Positions 26,931-35,604 are shown, counted from the stretch's first letter. The stretch is 64,000 bases of DNA from CALJUZ01 sp003387805 (GCA_937975235.1 CALJUZ010000064.1:1-64000), one strand, 5' to 3'. Numbers and translations: made by a program. Notes: generated by a model from the letters alone, not told the origin.

Positions 26931-26960
26931 ATTATAGCCGCCGGTCCGGGCGCGCCGCAA
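26931..26960 (-). promoter_or_regulatory. Sigma-A promoter of M16 peptidase operon
   Basis: Minus strand TTGCGG, 18 bases, TATAAT, 33 bases before the GTG start. The -35 hexamer and spacing equal those of the OLE RNA promoter. Confidence 0.75.
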
Positions 26961-27041
26961 CGAGGGGCCGGAAATGCTTGCCCGCCGGCGGAGAGTCCTG
27001 CCTCCGGAGCCGGATGTTGACGAAAGGAGGCCCGGCCAGCG

Positions 27042-27077
27042 GCTAGAAGGCTTGAGGGAACGCCTATCGCTTCTAGC
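27042..27077 (+). promoter_or_regulatory. Inverted repeat in GH18 leader
   Basis: GCTAGAAG (27042-27049) and CTTCTAGC (27070-27077) are perfect complements, with a weaker inner GGC/GCC pair. It lies 17 bases upstream of the GH18 ATG and just before its GGGAGGA site. It could be an operator or a 5' UTR hairpin. Confidence 0.4.
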
Positions 27078-27094
27078 TATTACGGGAGGATTCC

Positions 27095-28420
27095 ATGTCG
27101 GCTCAAACGTTGCTGCTGATCCTTCTGACCGTCATCATCGGCTTCGGCTCGGCGCTGGCCCCGGGCGGCCCGCCGCCGGGCCCGGCCCCGGGCGCCGGGG
27201 AACATGCACCGGCCCCGGTCGGGCCCCGGGCCGTCCTGGCCGTGGTCACCGGCGACGCGGCGCCGCTGTACGCCGCGGCCGACGCCGGCCACGCCGCGGG
27301 GCAACTGGCGAAGGAAGATCCCCTCATTGTCCTTGAGGACGCGGGCTCCCGCCTTCGGGTCCGCACGGCGGACGGCCGCGAAGGCTACGTGCCGCGCCCG
27401 CTGGTGCGTCTTCTGACCGCGCCGCCCGTGCCTGAAAACTTCCGGGTGCTGGGCTACTACATGAACGATCCGGACGGGGCGTCCCGGCGGTCCCTGGAAC
27501 AGAACAAGGACACGCTGACGGACGTGGCGCCCTGGACCTGGGGCGTCACGGCCCGGGGCGAGCTGGTGACGGTTTATTTCGACGAGCGGCGGCTGGGCGA
27601 GCTGCTTTCCTGGGCGGGACGCAACGGGCTGAAGACCCAGGCGCTGGTGCACAACTTCAATCCGGCCAAAGGGGCCTTCGACCCCGAACTGGCCGACGCG
27701 CTGCTGTCGAACGCCGCCGCGCGGCGCGCGGCGGTGCAAAATATCGTCGACACGGCGGCGCGCTGGGGACTGAGCGGCGTTCACGTCGACTTCGAAGGCG
27801 TGCCCGCGGCGCGCCGGGACGACTTGACGTCGTTCATGGCCGAGCTGGCCCGCCGCGCGCACGAGCACGGACTGGAAGTCAGCATGGCGGTGCCGGCCAA
27901 GACCGCGGCCGCCGCGTCGGCCCTTTGGTCGGCGGCGTACGACTACCGCGCGTTGGCCGAATACGTGGACTTTCTCATGATCATGGCGTACGATCAGCAC
28001 TGGCGGGGCGGCGCGCCGGGACCCGTCGCGGCCCTGCCGTGGGTGCGCGACGTCATCGAGTACGCGCTGGACCCCGAAGGCGGCGCCGTGCCGCCTGACA
28101 AGCTGTTGCTAGGCGTGCCCGTGTACGGCTACGACTGGCCCGCGGGCGGCGGGTGGGCCGACGCGGTCACCTACGCGCAAACCATGGCCCGTCTCGGGGC
28201 GCTGCAGGCGCACGGCGCCGGGGTCACCGTCCGCTGGCATCCCGGCCACCGTTCTCCGTTTTTCACCTACTCCGGACGGACCGTGTGGTATGAAAACGCC
28301 CACAGCGCCGCCTATAAACTGCTGCTGGCCGCCGAATACGGCCTGGGCGGCGTCGCCTTCTGGCGCCTGGGGCAAGAGGATCCGCACCTTTGGGACGTCC
28401 TGCGCCGCGCCGTGCGCTGA
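27095..28420 (+). CDS. SH3-domain GH18 glycosidase (YaaH/spore-type)
   Basis: A 441-residue exported or membrane-anchored protein. Residues 5-22 are a hydrophobic signal/anchor, about 45-110 an SH3-like domain, 115-440 a GH18 barrel. The catalytic motif reads GVHVDFEGV, with Asp232 and Glu234. Such proteins act on peptidoglycan or cortex in spore formers. ATG follows GGGAGGA. It is a plus-strand insertion in the otherwise conserved ylxY-mlpA order, and its end overlaps ylxY by 109 bases. Confidence 0.88.
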   Translation: MSAQTLLLILLTVIIGFGSALAPGGPPPGPAPGAGEHAPAPVGPRAVLAVVTGDAAPLYAAADAGHAAGQLAKEDPLIVLEDAGSRLRVRTADGREGYVPRPLVRLLTAPPVPENFRVLGYYMNDPDGASRRSLEQNKDTLTDVAPWTWGVTARGELVTVYFDERRLGELLSWAGRNGLKTQALVHNFNPAKGAFDPELADALLSNAAARRAAVQNIVDTAARWGLSGVHVDFEGVPAARRDDLTSFMAELARRAHEHGLEVSMAVPAKTAAAASALWSAAYDYRALAEYVDFLMIMAYDQHWRGGAPGPVAALPWVRDVIEYALDPEGGAVPPDKLLLGVPVYGYDWPAGGGWADAVTYAQTMARLGALQAHGAGVTVRWHPGHRSPFFTYSGRTVWYENAHSAAYKLLLAAEYGLGGVAFWRLGQEDPHLWDVLRRAVR

Positions 28421-29232
28421 GACCGGCGCTCCAGGAGGGCGCCCACCGGGACCACGCGCCAGCCGCGCGCGGTCAGTTCCTCCAGAATGGACGGCAAGGC
28501 GGCCAGCGTCGGCTCCGTCGGATGCATGAGCACGATGGCGCCCGGCTGCACGTGGGGCACCACGCGCCGCACGATGACCTCCGGGGCGGGCCGCCGCCAG
28601 TCCACCGTGTCGATGGTCCACATGACGGTCCAGTGGCCCGTGCCGGCGGCGATGCGGGCGATGCGCGCGTCCACCTCGCCGTAGGGCGGCGCGTACAGCT
28701 TGGTCTCCACGCCGGTCAGCTCCTTTAGCCGCTGCCGGGCGAGGACGATGTGGTCTCGCAGCGCCGCGTCGTCCAGCGCCTTCGGGTGGTCGTGCCGCCA
28801 GCCGTGGTTGCCCAGTTCGTGGCCGGCCCGAACCAGGCCTCGAACGAGTTCCGGCTCCAGCTCGGCGAAACGGGCCGTCGGAAAAAAGGTCACCCGCGCG
28901 CCGTACCGGTCCAGCACGGCCAGCATGTCAGGCAGCAGTTCCCCGCCCCAGTCCAGGTTGACGGCGAAAGCCACCAGCTGCTCGTCCACGGGCACCCGGT
29001 AGACGGGCGTGTCGGCCCGCAGCGGCGCCGCCTCCGCAGGCGGTCCCGCGGCCGCGGGCGCCGCGCCGCCCGGAGCAACGTTCCCAAGGACGCCCGGAAC
29101 GGCGGCAGGCAGGACGTCGGGCAACAGGCCCAGGCCGGCCGCCAGCGCGGCCAGCAAGACCGCCGCCAGCGCCGCCGAGCCCACCCGCCGCGCGGGGACG
29201 TGAATGGCGACAAAGGCCGGCCCTTTCCGCAA
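28312..29232 (-). CDS. ylxY: YlxY-family sporulation polysaccharide deacetylase
   Basis: A 306-residue protein with an N-terminal membrane segment (residues 18-40) and a NodB fold from about 85. Motif 1 reads VNLDWGGE (Asp94, Trp95) instead of TFDDG, as known for the YlxY family; motif 2 is NHGWRH (His143, His147); motif 3 APPYG. Catalysis may therefore differ from PdaA. TTG 29232 follows AGAGGTG. The basic C-terminal 36 residues run into the convergent GH18 gene. A SigE-type promoter precedes it. Confidence 0.85.
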   Translation of the reverse strand: MRKGPAFVAIHVPARRVGSAALAAVLLAALAAGLGLLPDVLPAAVPGVLGNVAPGGAAPAAAGPPAEAAPLRADTPVYRVPVDEQLVAFAVNLDWGGELLPDMLAVLDRYGARVTFFPTARFAELEPELVRGLVRAGHELGNHGWRHDHPKALDDAALRDHIVLARQRLKELTGVETKLYAPPYGEVDARIARIAAGTGHWTVMWTIDTVDWRRPAPEVIVRRVVPHVQPGAIVLMHPTEPTLAALPSILEELTARGWRVVPVGALLERRSQRTARRRTSQRCGSSCPRRQKATPPRPYSAASSSL

Positions 29233-29252
29233 ACGGCAGCACCTCTCACGGA

Positions 29253-29282
29253 AACGTATGCCGGAGATGCGGTCGCGTATGC
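29253..29282 (-). promoter_or_regulatory. SigE-type promoter of ylxY
   Basis: Minus strand GCATACG, 15 bases, CATACGTT, close to the SigE pattern KMATATT-N14/15-CATACANT. The predicted start leaves a leader containing the AGAGGTG ribosome site. It shares the GCATA and CATACG cores with the spoIIIA promoter. Confidence 0.6.
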
Positions 29283-29304
29283 GGCGGGCCGGGTCAGCGT
29301 CTCG

Positions 29305-31488
29305 TCAGGCGCGCGCAGCGCCGTCTCCGGGCGGGGCCGCGGGCGGCAGCCAGCGCCGCACCGCCTCGGCCAGCGAGCGCGCGTCGGTCTGCAGCCGCGT
29401 GCATGCGGGGAGGGCGTCCAGGAAGCGGCGGCCGTAGCCCCGCTGGTGAACCCGGATGTCGGCGATGATGACGGCGCCCCGGTCCGACTTGGTGCGAATG
29501 AGCCGCCCGAAGCCCTGCCGGAAGCGCATGACGGCCCGCGGCAGAGCGTAGTCGTTGAAGGCGTCGCCTCCCCGCTGCGCCACGGCCTCGGCCCGGGCCT
29601 TTTCCACGGGGTCCGTGGGCACGCGAAACGGCAGGCGGCAGATGACGACCAGCGACAAGGCCGGGCCCGGCACGTCTACGCCTTCCCAGAAGCTGTCGGT
29701 GCCGAAGAGCACGGGCCGAAGGGCGCGGCGAAAGCGCTGCAGAAGGCGCGTGCGGGAGCCGTCGCCTTGCTTCAGCACCGTCATTCCTTGGGCGCTCAAA
29801 GGGGCGGCCAGCACGCCGTAGGCCGCTTCCAGGGACCGGTAGGACGTAAACAGCACGAAAGCCCGCCCGGCGCTGGCCTGCAGCCAAAGCCCGAGCGCGT
29901 TGGCCAGCGCGCCGTCAAAGGCCGGATCGTCGGGCGCGGGCAAGTCGGCCGGCAGTCCCAGCAGCACTTGCGCGGAGTAGTTGAAGGGCGACGGGATGCG
30001 CTGCTCGACGGCGACGGCAGGCCAGCCGGCCAGGCCGGTGCGGCTTTTGAAGTAGTCGAACTCGTCGCCCGCGGACAGCGTGGCGGACGTAAACACCGCG
30101 GTCTTGACGTGCCGCAGCAGGGAGTCCTGCAGCAGCGTGCCCACTTCCACCGGTGCGGAGCGCAGGGCGTACTCCTCCCGCCGCCCTCCGGCCCGCTCCA
30201 GCCAGTATACGAACCGGCCGTCGGCGGCCTCGGCCAGGTCCACCAAGTCGGCCGCGGCGTCCACGGCCCGGCGGCCCAGCGCCTCGGCTTCCCGGGCGAG
30301 AATTTCCGCCTCCTGGTCTCCCGGCCGCCAGCGCCGCACCGCTTCCGACAACGCCTGAAGGGCGAGGCCCAGCTGTTCCAGGCCGTCGGCGGTGCGCGAC
30401 CACCCGGCCGGCTCCAGCTGTCCCGGCGACAGCTCCACGTGGCCCTCGCCGCGCCCGCGGCCGTCCGCCCCGTCGGCCGCCCGGGCGGCGGCCGTCAAGT
30501 AGGCAAACAGGCCGTCCGCGGCCTGCTGCACCGCGGCGGCCCACTCGGGCACGGCCTGCAGCCGCTGCACCACCTGTCCGGCATCCTGGCCCGCGGGCCG
30601 GCCGGCGATGAAATGCTGCAGCCTCTCCAGCAGGCGGCCGCGGCCGGTTATCCGGGACAGCAGCCGCCGCACGCGCGTGCGGCTGAAGCGCGCGCCGAAG
30701 TGTTCGGTCACCACGTCCTCCAGGTGATGGGCTTCGTCGAAGATGACGTGCTCATAGCCCGGCAGGACGCTGATGTCGGTTTCCCAGCCCAGCTGGGCCC
30801 GGACGGCTGCGTCCGCGCACACGAGGTGATGGTTGGCGATGATGATGTCGGCCTCCTGGGCCCGGCGGCGGGCGCGGAAGAAGTAGCACCGCTCGTAAAA
30901 GGGACACGAGTGGCGCACGCACGTATCGCTTTCGGCGTGAATTTCGTCCCAGAGGGCGTCGTCGACGGTCAGCGGCAAATCGTCCCGGGAGCCCGAGTGA
31001 GAGTCGTCTTCGGCCCACTCCTTCAGCCTCCGGGCCGCCTCCCGCTCCGCGGGGAAAAGCGACATCTGGCCGTTCAGCGCCTGCTCCAGCCGCAGCAGGC
31101 AGACGTAATTGGTCCAGCCTTTGAGCACGGCCGCCCTAAAGGGCGCGTGGCGGGCCAGCGCCTCCTGCACCAGCGGCACGTCTTTGCGAAGCAGCTGTTC
31201 CTGCAGATTGATGGTGTTGGTGGACACGACGATGCGGGTGCGTTTGGCCCGGGCCGCGGCGGCCGCCGGGACCAAATACGCCAGCGACTTGCCGGTGCCC
31301 GTGCCGGCTTCCAGCAGCGCCACGCCGCCTTCCGCCAGGACCCGGGCCACCGCCTGGGCCATCTGCAGCTGCTGAGGGCGAACTTCGAACCCGGGCATGC
31401 GCCGGGCCACCGGACCGCCGGGCTCCAGCCACGCCGCGGCCTGCCGGATGCGAAGTTCCTGGGCATTGTCTTCCGTTCGCTCGGTCAA
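29305..31488 (-). CDS. dinG: DinG-family ATP-dependent DNA helicase
   Basis: A 727-residue XPD/DinG-like 5'-3' helicase. Walker A is AGTGTGKS (residues 61-68), the DEAH box is at 251-254, and four cysteines that would bind an iron-sulfur cluster are at 130, 190, 195 and 201. Unlike B. subtilis DinG it has no N-terminal exonuclease domain. It lies at the end of the spo0A-ste gene run. Confidence 0.9.
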   Translation of the reverse strand: MTERTEDNAQELRIRQAAAWLEPGGPVARRMPGFEVRPQQLQMAQAVARVLAEGGVALLEAGTGTGKSLAYLVPAAAAARAKRTRIVVSTNTINLQEQLLRKDVPLVQEALARHAPFRAAVLKGWTNYVCLLRLEQALNGQMSLFPAEREAARRLKEWAEDDSHSGSRDDLPLTVDDALWDEIHAESDTCVRHSCPFYERCYFFRARRRAQEADIIIANHHLVCADAAVRAQLGWETDISVLPGYEHVIFDEAHHLEDVVTEHFGARFSRTRVRRLLSRITGRGRLLERLQHFIAGRPAGQDAGQVVQRLQAVPEWAAAVQQAADGLFAYLTAAARAADGADGRGRGEGHVELSPGQLEPAGWSRTADGLEQLGLALQALSEAVRRWRPGDQEAEILAREAEALGRRAVDAAADLVDLAEAADGRFVYWLERAGGRREEYALRSAPVEVGTLLQDSLLRHVKTAVFTSATLSAGDEFDYFKSRTGLAGWPAVAVEQRIPSPFNYSAQVLLGLPADLPAPDDPAFDGALANALGLWLQASAGRAFVLFTSYRSLEAAYGVLAAPLSAQGMTVLKQGDGSRTRLLQRFRRALRPVLFGTDSFWEGVDVPGPALSLVVICRLPFRVPTDPVEKARAEAVAQRGGDAFNDYALPRAVMRFRQGFGRLIRTKSDRGAVIIADIRVHQRGYGRRFLDALPACTRLQTDARSLAEAVRRWLPPAAPPGDGAARA

Positions 31489-31534
31489 TCCCGCCGCCTC
31501 CGCCGATCAGTTCGGCGCGGCGGCGGTGCCTCCT

Positions 31535-32353
31535 TCAGCGCCGCCCCAGCTCGTCCAGCCGCCGCAACAGGGGGACGCGCTCGATAGCCGCGCTGATGGA
31601 CCCCCGCTCGGCCCATACGTGCAGGAGGACCAGAAAAGCGGCGGCCGCGCCCAAACCCCGCAGCGACAAGGCCGCGGCCGCCGCGGCACCCACCGCGGCG
31701 CCCACGGCGTTGGCGCCCGCGTCGCCCATCATGGCCCGGGCCCGCAGATCGTACGGCGCGTAGGCCGCCAGCGCGCCCCAAAGCGGCAGCGTGTACAGCC
31801 AGGCCTGCCGGTCCGGCGAGACGCCGGCCAGCGCCGCCGCCAGCAGCGCCGCTCCCTTCACCGCCCTGCCCGGCCGCAGATCCAGCAGATTGACGGCGTT
31901 GGACGCCAGAGCGATGACCAGCGCTCCCAAAAGGAGGCCCGCGGCGCCGTCCCTGAGCACGGCGGCGGCGCCCAGCCCCGTGACGCCGCCGAAGACGGCC
32001 TTGAGCCCTCCGGTGGACAGTCGGCCCCGCAGCAGCAGCCCCATGTGTCCCCACAGCCCCTGGACGGTCTTGTCGCCCAGAACGTCATCGACGAATCCGA
32101 CGAAGCCCATGGCGACGGTGACGAAGAGCAGCGTGACAGGAAAAGCCGCCGGCCGCGCCAAGGCCGCCGCGGACGCCGCCGAGAGAACCGTCGCGTAGAC
32201 CAGGACGATGAAAATCCCCGCTCCCGCCGGGACGGCTTCCCCGCGATAGTTGCGGCGTACCAGGCCCCCGTCCGCCAGCAGCCCCAGGCCGCCGGGCAGC
32301 GCGACGCGGGCCAGACCGTACGCGGCCGCGGACAGGATGAGCCAGACCGCCAT
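31535..32353 (-). CDS. MraY/WecA-like phospho-sugar transferase
   Basis: A 272-residue integral membrane protein with about eight to nine hydrophobic segments. Family motifs are present: GFVDDVLGD, NAVNLLDLRPGRAVK and MMGDAGANAVGA. Such enzymes transfer a sugar-phosphate to undecaprenyl phosphate. It is shorter than MraY and follows steA, steB and a GT2 gene, a recurring cluster beside spo0A. The glycan product is unknown. ATG overlaps the GT2 stop by one base. Confidence 0.85.
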   Translation of the reverse strand: MAVWLILSAAAYGLARVALPGGLGLLADGGLVRRNYRGEAVPAGAGIFIVLVYATVLSAASAAALARPAAFPVTLLFVTVAMGFVGFVDDVLGDKTVQGLWGHMGLLLRGRLSTGGLKAVFGGVTGLGAAAVLRDGAAGLLLGALVIALASNAVNLLDLRPGRAVKGAALLAAALAGVSPDRQAWLYTLPLWGALAAYAPYDLRARAMMGDAGANAVGAAVGAAAAAALSLRGLGAAAAFLVLLHVWAERGSISAAIERVPLLRRLDELGRR

Positions 32354-33033
32354 CAGGGCGCCGCCGCCCGCCGCAGCAGCCGCGGCGCCAGCGCGCCAAA
32401 AAGGTGCGCCAGCTGGCGCCCCCGGTGGAGGAAGCCGGCCGCATCCCGTCCCGTACGGCGATGACGCATGTCCACCGGCACCTCGACGACCCGGAAACCC
32501 GCCCGGGCCGCGTCCACGGTCAGCGCCGCGTCGACGCCGAACCCACGGGCCAGGGGGCCGATCCGCTCCAGCACCGCCCGCCGCACCGCCCGCTGGCCCG
32601 AGAGGGGGCTGGCCATCTCCAGGCCCGTCAAGCCGCGCACCGCGAGACGGGCCACGCCCTGCACCAGCCCGAAACCCGACGGGCGGGCGCCGCGCGGAAA
32701 CGCGCCCACCGCCATATCCGCCCGTCCGGCCAGCACGGGGTGCAGAAGCTTGGCCGCCTCCGAGGCGCTGGCCCCCAGGTCCGCGTCCAAAAATAACAGA
32801 ACCTCCCCGCGCGAGGCCCGCACGCCGGCGGTGAGTGCCGCCCCTTTGCCCATATTGAACGGGAGCCGCACCACCGCGGCCCCTCGCTTCGCCGCGGCCG
32901 CCCCCGTGCCGTCGGAAGAGCCGTCGTCCACCACGATGACTTCATCAGGCCCCAGAGCCGCCACGGCCGCCAGCGTCGCCGGCAGCGGGCCGGCTTCGTT
33001 GAAGGCCGGTATGACGACCGATACAAGCGTCAA
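32353..33033 (-). CDS. Family 2 glycosyltransferase
   Basis: A 226-residue GT-A enzyme of the dolichyl-phosphate mannose synthase type. Motifs: VSVVIPAFNEAGPLPATL, EVIVVDDGSSDGT, and LFLDADLGAS as the metal-binding DxD. Start TTG 33033 overlaps the steB stop (TTGA). It has no C-terminal membrane segment. Probably acts with the adjacent MraY-like enzyme on a lipid-linked glycan. Confidence 0.85.
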   Translation of the reverse strand: MTLVSVVIPAFNEAGPLPATLAAVAALGPDEVIVVDDGSSDGTGAAAAKRGAAVVRLPFNMGKGAALTAGVRASRGEVLLFLDADLGASASEAAKLLHPVLAGRADMAVGAFPRGARPSGFGLVQGVARLAVRGLTGLEMASPLSGQRAVRRAVLERIGPLARGFGVDAALTVDAARAGFRVVEVPVDMRHRRTGRDAAGFLHRGRQLAHLFGALAPRLLRRAAAP

Positions 33034-33677
33034 AATCCCTGCGCCCCCTCCGGCGCCGCCCCGCCGGCGTGCATGCCCGTCCCGGCCTCCGCCAGCCCCT
33101 CCACCACGGCCTGCAGCCCCTCGGGCGCCGGAAGCAGCGGCACCACCCCGGGCCGGGCCCCGCCGGCGCTTCCGCCCGGTGCCGACGCCGCGGCCACGAC
33201 GCCGCCCGGCGGCGGGGCGTCCCAGAGCTCCTCCACGGGGCCCCAGCCCTGGGCCCACAGCACAACGTAAGGCGCCGCCAGCTGGGCCGGCGGCGGCGGG
33301 TCCGCGGCCCACTTGACGGCTACCCGGACCCCGGCCAGCTCCAACACCGCGCGCAGGCGCGAGGCCAGCGGGTCGTCTTCCGCGGCGTACAGCGTGACGG
33401 GGCCGGCGGGCAGCCGGCCGCCGGCCCACGACGCGATGGCCGCGTCGACAAAGCGCTCCTCGCGCCGAAGCCGCTCCGTCAGGGCGTCCACCTCTTCCTG
33501 CAGCCGCCGGTTTTCCGCGCGCATGCGGTTCAGGCCGTCTTCAATGCGCTCCACCAGCCGCATTTGTTCCTCCAGAAGCATGCCGTCCTGGCTGAGCTGG
33601 GTGCCGATGAGCATGCCGACGCCGAGGGCCAGAAACACGCCGACAATGCCGGCCAGATGGCAGCGAAAATCGATCAC
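33030..33677 (-). CDS. steB: SteB-like membrane protein (copper transporter/MctB family)
   Basis: A 215-residue protein with one N-terminal membrane helix (about residues 8-26, AGIVGVFLALGVGMLIG), a coiled coil (35-75) and a mainly extracytoplasmic domain. It matches the MctB/SteB family; SteB acts with SteA in cell separation in corynebacteria. Located directly after steA. Glycine-rich tail. Confidence 0.75.
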   Translation of the reverse strand: MIDFRCHLAGIVGVFLALGVGMLIGTQLSQDGMLLEEQMRLVERIEDGLNRMRAENRRLQEEVDALTERLRREERFVDAAIASWAGGRLPAGPVTLYAAEDDPLASRLRAVLELAGVRVAVKWAADPPPPAQLAAPYVVLWAQGWGPVEELWDAPPPGGVVAAASAPGGSAGGARPGVVPLLPAPEGLQAVVEGLAEAGTGMHAGGAAPEGAQGF

Positions 33678-33695
33678 GGCCTTCCCCCCGCCCGC

Positions 33696-34814
33696 CTACA
33701 GTCCCGCCAGAAGGCGCAGATGCAGCCACGCCAGCTTCAGCCACTGTTTCAGCGTGCCGCCCAGGGCCACCACGATGCCCGCCGGCACCAGGGCCGCCAG
33801 CGCGATTTGCACGGGCTGCGACGGCCGCGGGCGGGCGCGGTACAGCCGGCTGACGCCCCGGGCGTCCACCAGCCGGGTGCCGATTTTCAGGCGCACGAGA
33901 AAGGTGGAACCCATGCCCGGACGGCCTTTTTCCAGAAAATCGACCAGATTGGAATGGGAACCGACGGCGACAATCAGGTCCGCGCCCGCTTCGTACGCGA
34001 TGAGCATGGCCAGGTCCTCGCTGGTGCCCGGCGCCCGCACCACCGACGCGGCCACGCCGGCCGCCTCGGTGCGCAGCAGTCCCGGCGCGCGGCCGTCGGG
34101 GTAGCCGTGCACGATGACGTCCGCGGCCGCCCGCAGCGCCGCATCCGACACGCTGTCCATATCGCCCACCACCACGTGGGGCCGCAGCCCCGCCTCCAGG
34201 AGGGCGTCGGCCCCGCCGTCGACGCCGATGAGCACCGGCTGCACGTCGTCGATATACGCCCGGAGGGCCGCGAGGTCGGCGCGATAGTTGTGGCCCCGCA
34301 CCACCACCAGGGCGTGCCTTCCCCGGACAGGCGTTTTCATCGGCGGCAGAGGCAGCGGATCGATGACCAGGCGCTTCTCGCGGCGGGCGTGCTCCAGCGT
34401 GTTCTCGATAAACCGCTCGGCCTGGGCCGGCAAGTTGCGCCGGGCCGCCTCCAGCCGGCGGGCCACCGCGTCCTCGGTTAGCCACACGCCGGTCGCGACC
34501 GGCGCACCGCCGGCATAAATCCGCCCTCGGCGGTCAATGGCCACTTCCTGGCCGTCGGCCAGCAGGCGCCGCAGCGCGCCGGGCCCGTCCAGCAGCGGGA
34601 TGCCGGCCGCCAGCAGCAGCGACGGTCCCATGTTCGGATACCGCCCGGTAATGGACGACGACGTGTTGATGACCGCCCGCACGCGCGCCCGCCGCAGGCC
34701 GTCCGCGGCCACTTCGTCCAGGTCCGGATGGTCGATGAGCGCGATCTCGCCCGGACGCAGGCGGCTCACCAGCGCCTTCGTGCGATGACCAAGCCGCACC
34801 GTTCCGCGAATCAC
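33696..34814 (-). CDS. steA: SteA-like cytokinetic ring protein
   Basis: A 372-residue protein with a thiamine-pyrophosphokinase-like catalytic fold in the middle (IGVDGGADALLEAGLRP and VVGDMDSVSD, residues about 190-225) and a C-terminal membrane helix (about 333-350). This arrangement is that of SteA, paired with SteB. GTG start; the gene lies 24 bases after spo0A, so sporulation control and division may be linked. Confidence 0.82.
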   Translation of the reverse strand: MIRGTVRLGHRTKALVSRLRPGEIALIDHPDLDEVAADGLRRARVRAVINTSSSITGRYPNMGPSLLLAAGIPLLDGPGALRRLLADGQEVAIDRRGRIYAGGAPVATGVWLTEDAVARRLEAARRNLPAQAERFIENTLEHARREKRLVIDPLPLPPMKTPVRGRHALVVVRGHNYRADLAALRAYIDDVQPVLIGVDGGADALLEAGLRPHVVVGDMDSVSDAALRAAADVIVHGYPDGRAPGLLRTEAAGVAASVVRAPGTSEDLAMLIAYEAGADLIVAVGSHSNLVDFLEKGRPGMGSTFLVRLKIGTRLVDARGVSRLYRARPRPSQPVQIALAALVPAGIVVALGGTLKQWLKLAWLHLRLLAGL

Positions 34815-34838
34815 ATGAGTAGTATGGCCCCGGGGGAG

Positions 34839-35594
34839 CTAGCTGACGCGCATCTCGATGCACACCTGATCGGCCAGGCGGCCGATGAAGGAGGAATTGG
34901 ACGGCTTGCCTTTGCCCGAGTCCACCAGGTAGCCGAACACCCGCTGAATCTCCTCCAGATTCCCTCGGGTCATGGTCACCTCGACGGCATTGCGGATGGC
35001 CCGCTCCACCCGCTCGGGCGACGTGTTGTGCCGGCGGGCGATGGAGGGATACAAGTCTTTCGTCACCGTGTGCAGCAGCGTCCGGTCGTAGACCACCATC
35101 AGCACCGCGTCCAGCAGGTACTGATACCCTTTGAAATGGCCAGGCACGCCCAGCCGGTTCAGCCGCTCCGCCACCACCCGCAGCACTTCCCGGCGGCGCG
35201 CCTCCTCGCCGGCGGCCAGCAGGGCCGGCCCGGAGCCGGCAAACTGGCGCATGCGCCGCAGCAGCGTCGCGATGTCGAAAGGCTTGATTATGCAATAATG
35301 CGCGCCGAGGGACACGGCGCGCGCCAGCTCGCTTTCGTCCGACGCGTAGGCCGTGACGAAGATTTTCGGGCGCGGCGGCTCGCTGCACAGGCGCTGCAGC
35401 AGCTCGAAACCGTCCACGCCGGGCGGCTCCAGCTCCATGAGCACCAGCTGGGCGCCGCTGCGGCGGACCTTGGGAACGGCCTCGCGGCCGTCGTGCAGCA
35501 CGGCCACTATGTCGATGTCGCCCGCGAGGCGCGCCTCCTCGCTGACTCGCTCGCAAAATGTGCGATCAGAATCAATCATGAGGACTCGAATCAT
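34839..35594 (-). CDS. spo0A: Spo0A sporulation regulator with D-to-E receiver
   Basis: A 251-residue master regulator. The receiver (1-120) keeps the switch Thr in FVTAYA and Lys in IIKPFD. However, the site matching the phosphorylated Asp of B. subtilis is Glu54 (VLMELEPPGVDG), and the acidic pocket reads IDSD (Asp8, Ser9, Asp10). The DNA-binding half (about 140-251) is intact, with the recognition helix ERVERAIRNAVEVTMTRGN. The gene follows spoIVB as usual. It may be active without phosphotransfer, or be modified elsewhere. Confidence 0.95.
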   Translation of the reverse strand: MIRVLMIDSDRTFCERVSEEARLAGDIDIVAVLHDGREAVPKVRRSGAQLVLMELEPPGVDGFELLQRLCSEPPRPKIFVTAYASDESELARAVSLGAHYCIIKPFDIATLLRRMRQFAGSGPALLAAGEEARRREVLRVVAERLNRLGVPGHFKGYQYLLDAVLMVVYDRTLLHTVTKDLYPSIARRHNTSPERVERAIRNAVEVTMTRGNLEEIQRVFGYLVDSGKGKPSNSSFIGRLADQVCIEMRVS

Positions 35595-35604
35595 AGTGCT
35601 TCCA

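Noticed and set aside
27017..27045. TTGACG-based promoter for the GH18 gene
   Set aside because: The hexamer at 17-18 bases spacing is CGGCTA or GGCTAG, which is not an acceptable -10 box.
28750..31587. Very long plus-strand open frames such as 28750-31587, 4720-6528, 7250-9844 and 47463-49898
   Set aside because: They lie antisense to recognised genes, give Arg/His/Pro/Gly-rich low-complexity translations with no family motifs, and arise because stop codons are rare in GC-rich DNA.
34839..35594. Spo0A as a pseudogene or generic response regulator
   Set aside because: The DNA-binding domain is fully conserved, length is normal and the gene lies behind spoIVB; only the phosphorylation site differs.
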